NCBI GenBank assembly: GCA_964442745.1
Contig: CAYUAI010000041.1
Location: 1 to 34,829, forward strand
DNA: 34,829 nucleotides
Source: CAYUAI01 sp964442745
GTDB taxonomy: Bacteria; Pseudomonadota; Gammaproteobacteria; S012-40
Reading direction: 5' to 3'
The position numbers and the translations under genes are program-made. Of the stretch, positions 33,840-34,829 are shown one piece after another (position 1 is the stretch's first letter; every line of letters starts with the position of its first letter). The notes below the pieces were generated by a model. The model was not told the origin of the DNA, did not search any database, and saw only the letters and a program-made list of their open reading frames with translations.

Positions 33840-33900
33840 CACACTGGTTTTTCTTAAGAGAATGATACCCGCTGTTGCTAGCTGGAGAAAAACTGGTGTG
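33840..33900 (+). repeat. inverted repeat able to pair with G-U wobble
   Basis: CACACTGGTTTTTCT (33840-33854) faces AGAAAAACTGGTGTG (33886-33900). Two positions differ in DNA but become G-U pairs in RNA, so a 15-bp RNA stem with a 31-nt loop is possible. It lies 52 bp after lexA; it could be an RNA structure or a decayed transposon end. Confidence 0.35.
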
Positions 33901-33919
33901 AGATCAAGTGATCAATTAA

Positions 33920-33955
33920 GGAATGAAAATTGAGCCATTCAATAATTTTCATTCC
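33920..33955 (+). terminator. possible lexA terminator hairpin
   Basis: Perfect 12-bp arms GGAATGAAAATT and AATTTTCATTCC with a 12-nt loop, about 130 bp after lexA. It is AT-rich and the U run after it is weak (TTTTGATTT further on), so termination is only a guess. It may act in both directions. Confidence 0.4.
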
Positions 33956-34148
33956 CTAGGTTTTGATTTGTCTAAAGCGCCCTACTTTTTTGCATCCATC
34001 TGAGGCTTTTAAATCACTAACCAGCCACATATTATTTGAATAACCTATTCTTAGCCATCTAATCTTCCATGATCCAGCCTGCTATCATATAACTATTGGG
34101 TAGAGTGTATTCCAATAGACAAATGAGTCTGAAGCAGGTGAATTCATT

Positions 34149-34793
34149 ATGCTCGTTTTTTATCCTGTTCAAAAATCAGGTTAAACAACTTTTCCCGCTC
34201 AGTTTTCAATATCCGGGCTGATTCATTATTGCTCACTTTGGTGGCGAATTCATTGAGTATCTCAAAGGTGACATCAGACTTCAGACGCCTTTGTGTTTGT
34301 CCAGGTCGCCTTGATGAACTGTATCAAGGCGAATATAACCCGGTTGTCCATTGGGTTGAGGTTTTCGCCGTTCACCAATAGAGACTTGTCTTGGGTTTGT
34401 TTTTTTAAAATATCTCCGTTGTCGTTGATACCCCGTTGATGCCCTCAAATTGTACACATGCGAAACGGATATAGCGGCTAACCTTTCGTATTCAGTTTCA
34501 CCAAAAATGTGATAGGCACGTTCACAAATTTTCTTAACGGCATGGCCGCCGGGCGTATCATGTGGCTCATCTGTTTTGGCTAACAAACGAATGTCTTTTG
34601 CGGTGTACTTGCACGCAAATCCTTGAGTACGACAAGGATTCCATTTTATAGCCCCTGTTTTTTTGTATTGACCAATGAGTCGTGTGAGTGGCTGGCGCGA
34701 ATACCCGGTGACTTTCATCAAAAAACGCGTGATGATACCTTTGTCGCTTTTCGAGCAAGTGATATATCGAAACTTTACTATGGCGTGACCGGA
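34149..34793 (-). pseudogene. transposase with internal deletion (DDE integrase type, ISNCY-like)
   Basis: Reading leftward, SGHAIVKFRY...SDKGIITRFLMKVTGYSRQPLTRLI is the N-terminal DNA-binding region of a transposase family with an integrase core. Later comes SVSHVYNLRASTGYQRQRR and the start of the core, GYIRLDTVHQGD, whose D would be the first catalytic residue. The frame stops at 34281. A different frame from about 34280 to the TAA at 34149 reads DVTFEILNEFATKVSNNESA...LFNLIFEQ, which I recognise as the usual C-terminal tail of the same family. Most of the DDE core (about 200 residues) is therefore missing. A stop at about 34794 precedes the readable N-terminus. The gene is dead. Confidence 0.65.
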
Positions 34794-34829
34794 TTAAATA
34801 GATACCTTTTTTAGAGGTTTTTGCCTTGC

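Larger units (their letters stand above)
33788..34145. other. gap after lexA with two inverted repeats
   Basis: No gene seen. Two hairpins are listed separately. The sequence from about 33960 to 34145 shows nothing recognisable. Confidence 0.35.

Noticed and set aside
1..34829. CRISPR arrays, rRNA genes, prophage modules
   Set aside because: No regularly spaced direct repeats, rRNA-like sequence or phage structural genes were seen.

Overview
The window looks like an AT-rich gammaproteobacterial chromosome. Supporting signs are E. coli-like LexA (Ser/Lys dyad at residues 119 and 156, with two CTG-N10-CAG operators in front of the gene), UvrB, YajQ, a PAS-GGDEF-EAL regulator, a tRNA-Asn with encoded CCA, and a JDVT-CTERM-type tail on a secreted protein. 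I could not assign a genus from the sequence alone. Both ends carry decayed insertion sequences, and gene density falls in several stretches, so these are accessory segments around a housekeeping core.

Layout: 1-2560 holds remnants of two transposases and a surface (Ig-like repeat) protein broken by two frameshifts and a transposase fragment. 3317-4327 is a secreted RNase T2. 4767-8282 is core: tRNA-Asn with its promoter, a class I aminotransferase, and uvrB. 8473-8583 is a MITE-like element with 25-26 bp inverted ends. 8907-21038 is mixed: a small membrane protein, a secreted beta-helix protein, an unrecognised protein, a c-di-GMP regulator, yajQ, a NrfJ-like periplasmic protein, a DUF6781-like protein, a HAF-repeat/JDVT-CTERM protein, a methyltransferase with a signal-like N-terminus, and an EamA exporter.

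21089-25218 is a NitT/TauT-type ABC importer (binding protein, ATPase, permease) built around a radical SAM enzyme of the coproporphyrinogen-oxidase-like superfamily; the permease is on the opposite strand. 25593-27922 encodes two adjacent exported cupredoxin proteins whose copper-ligand motifs look complementary. One supplies only the HxH/HSH half, the other only the blue-copper HxxHxH/HCH half, so they may form one multicopper oxidase from two genes. Between these and modABC lies a 1.5 kb 'empty' stretch that holds at least three minus-strand genes for tiny (26-37 residue) membrane proteins, two of which are related to each other.

29495-32074 is modABC (molybdate import), followed by a nitroreductase-family protein. 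33182-33787 is lexA with a self-regulatory operator pair. The window ends in an internally deleted transposase gene.
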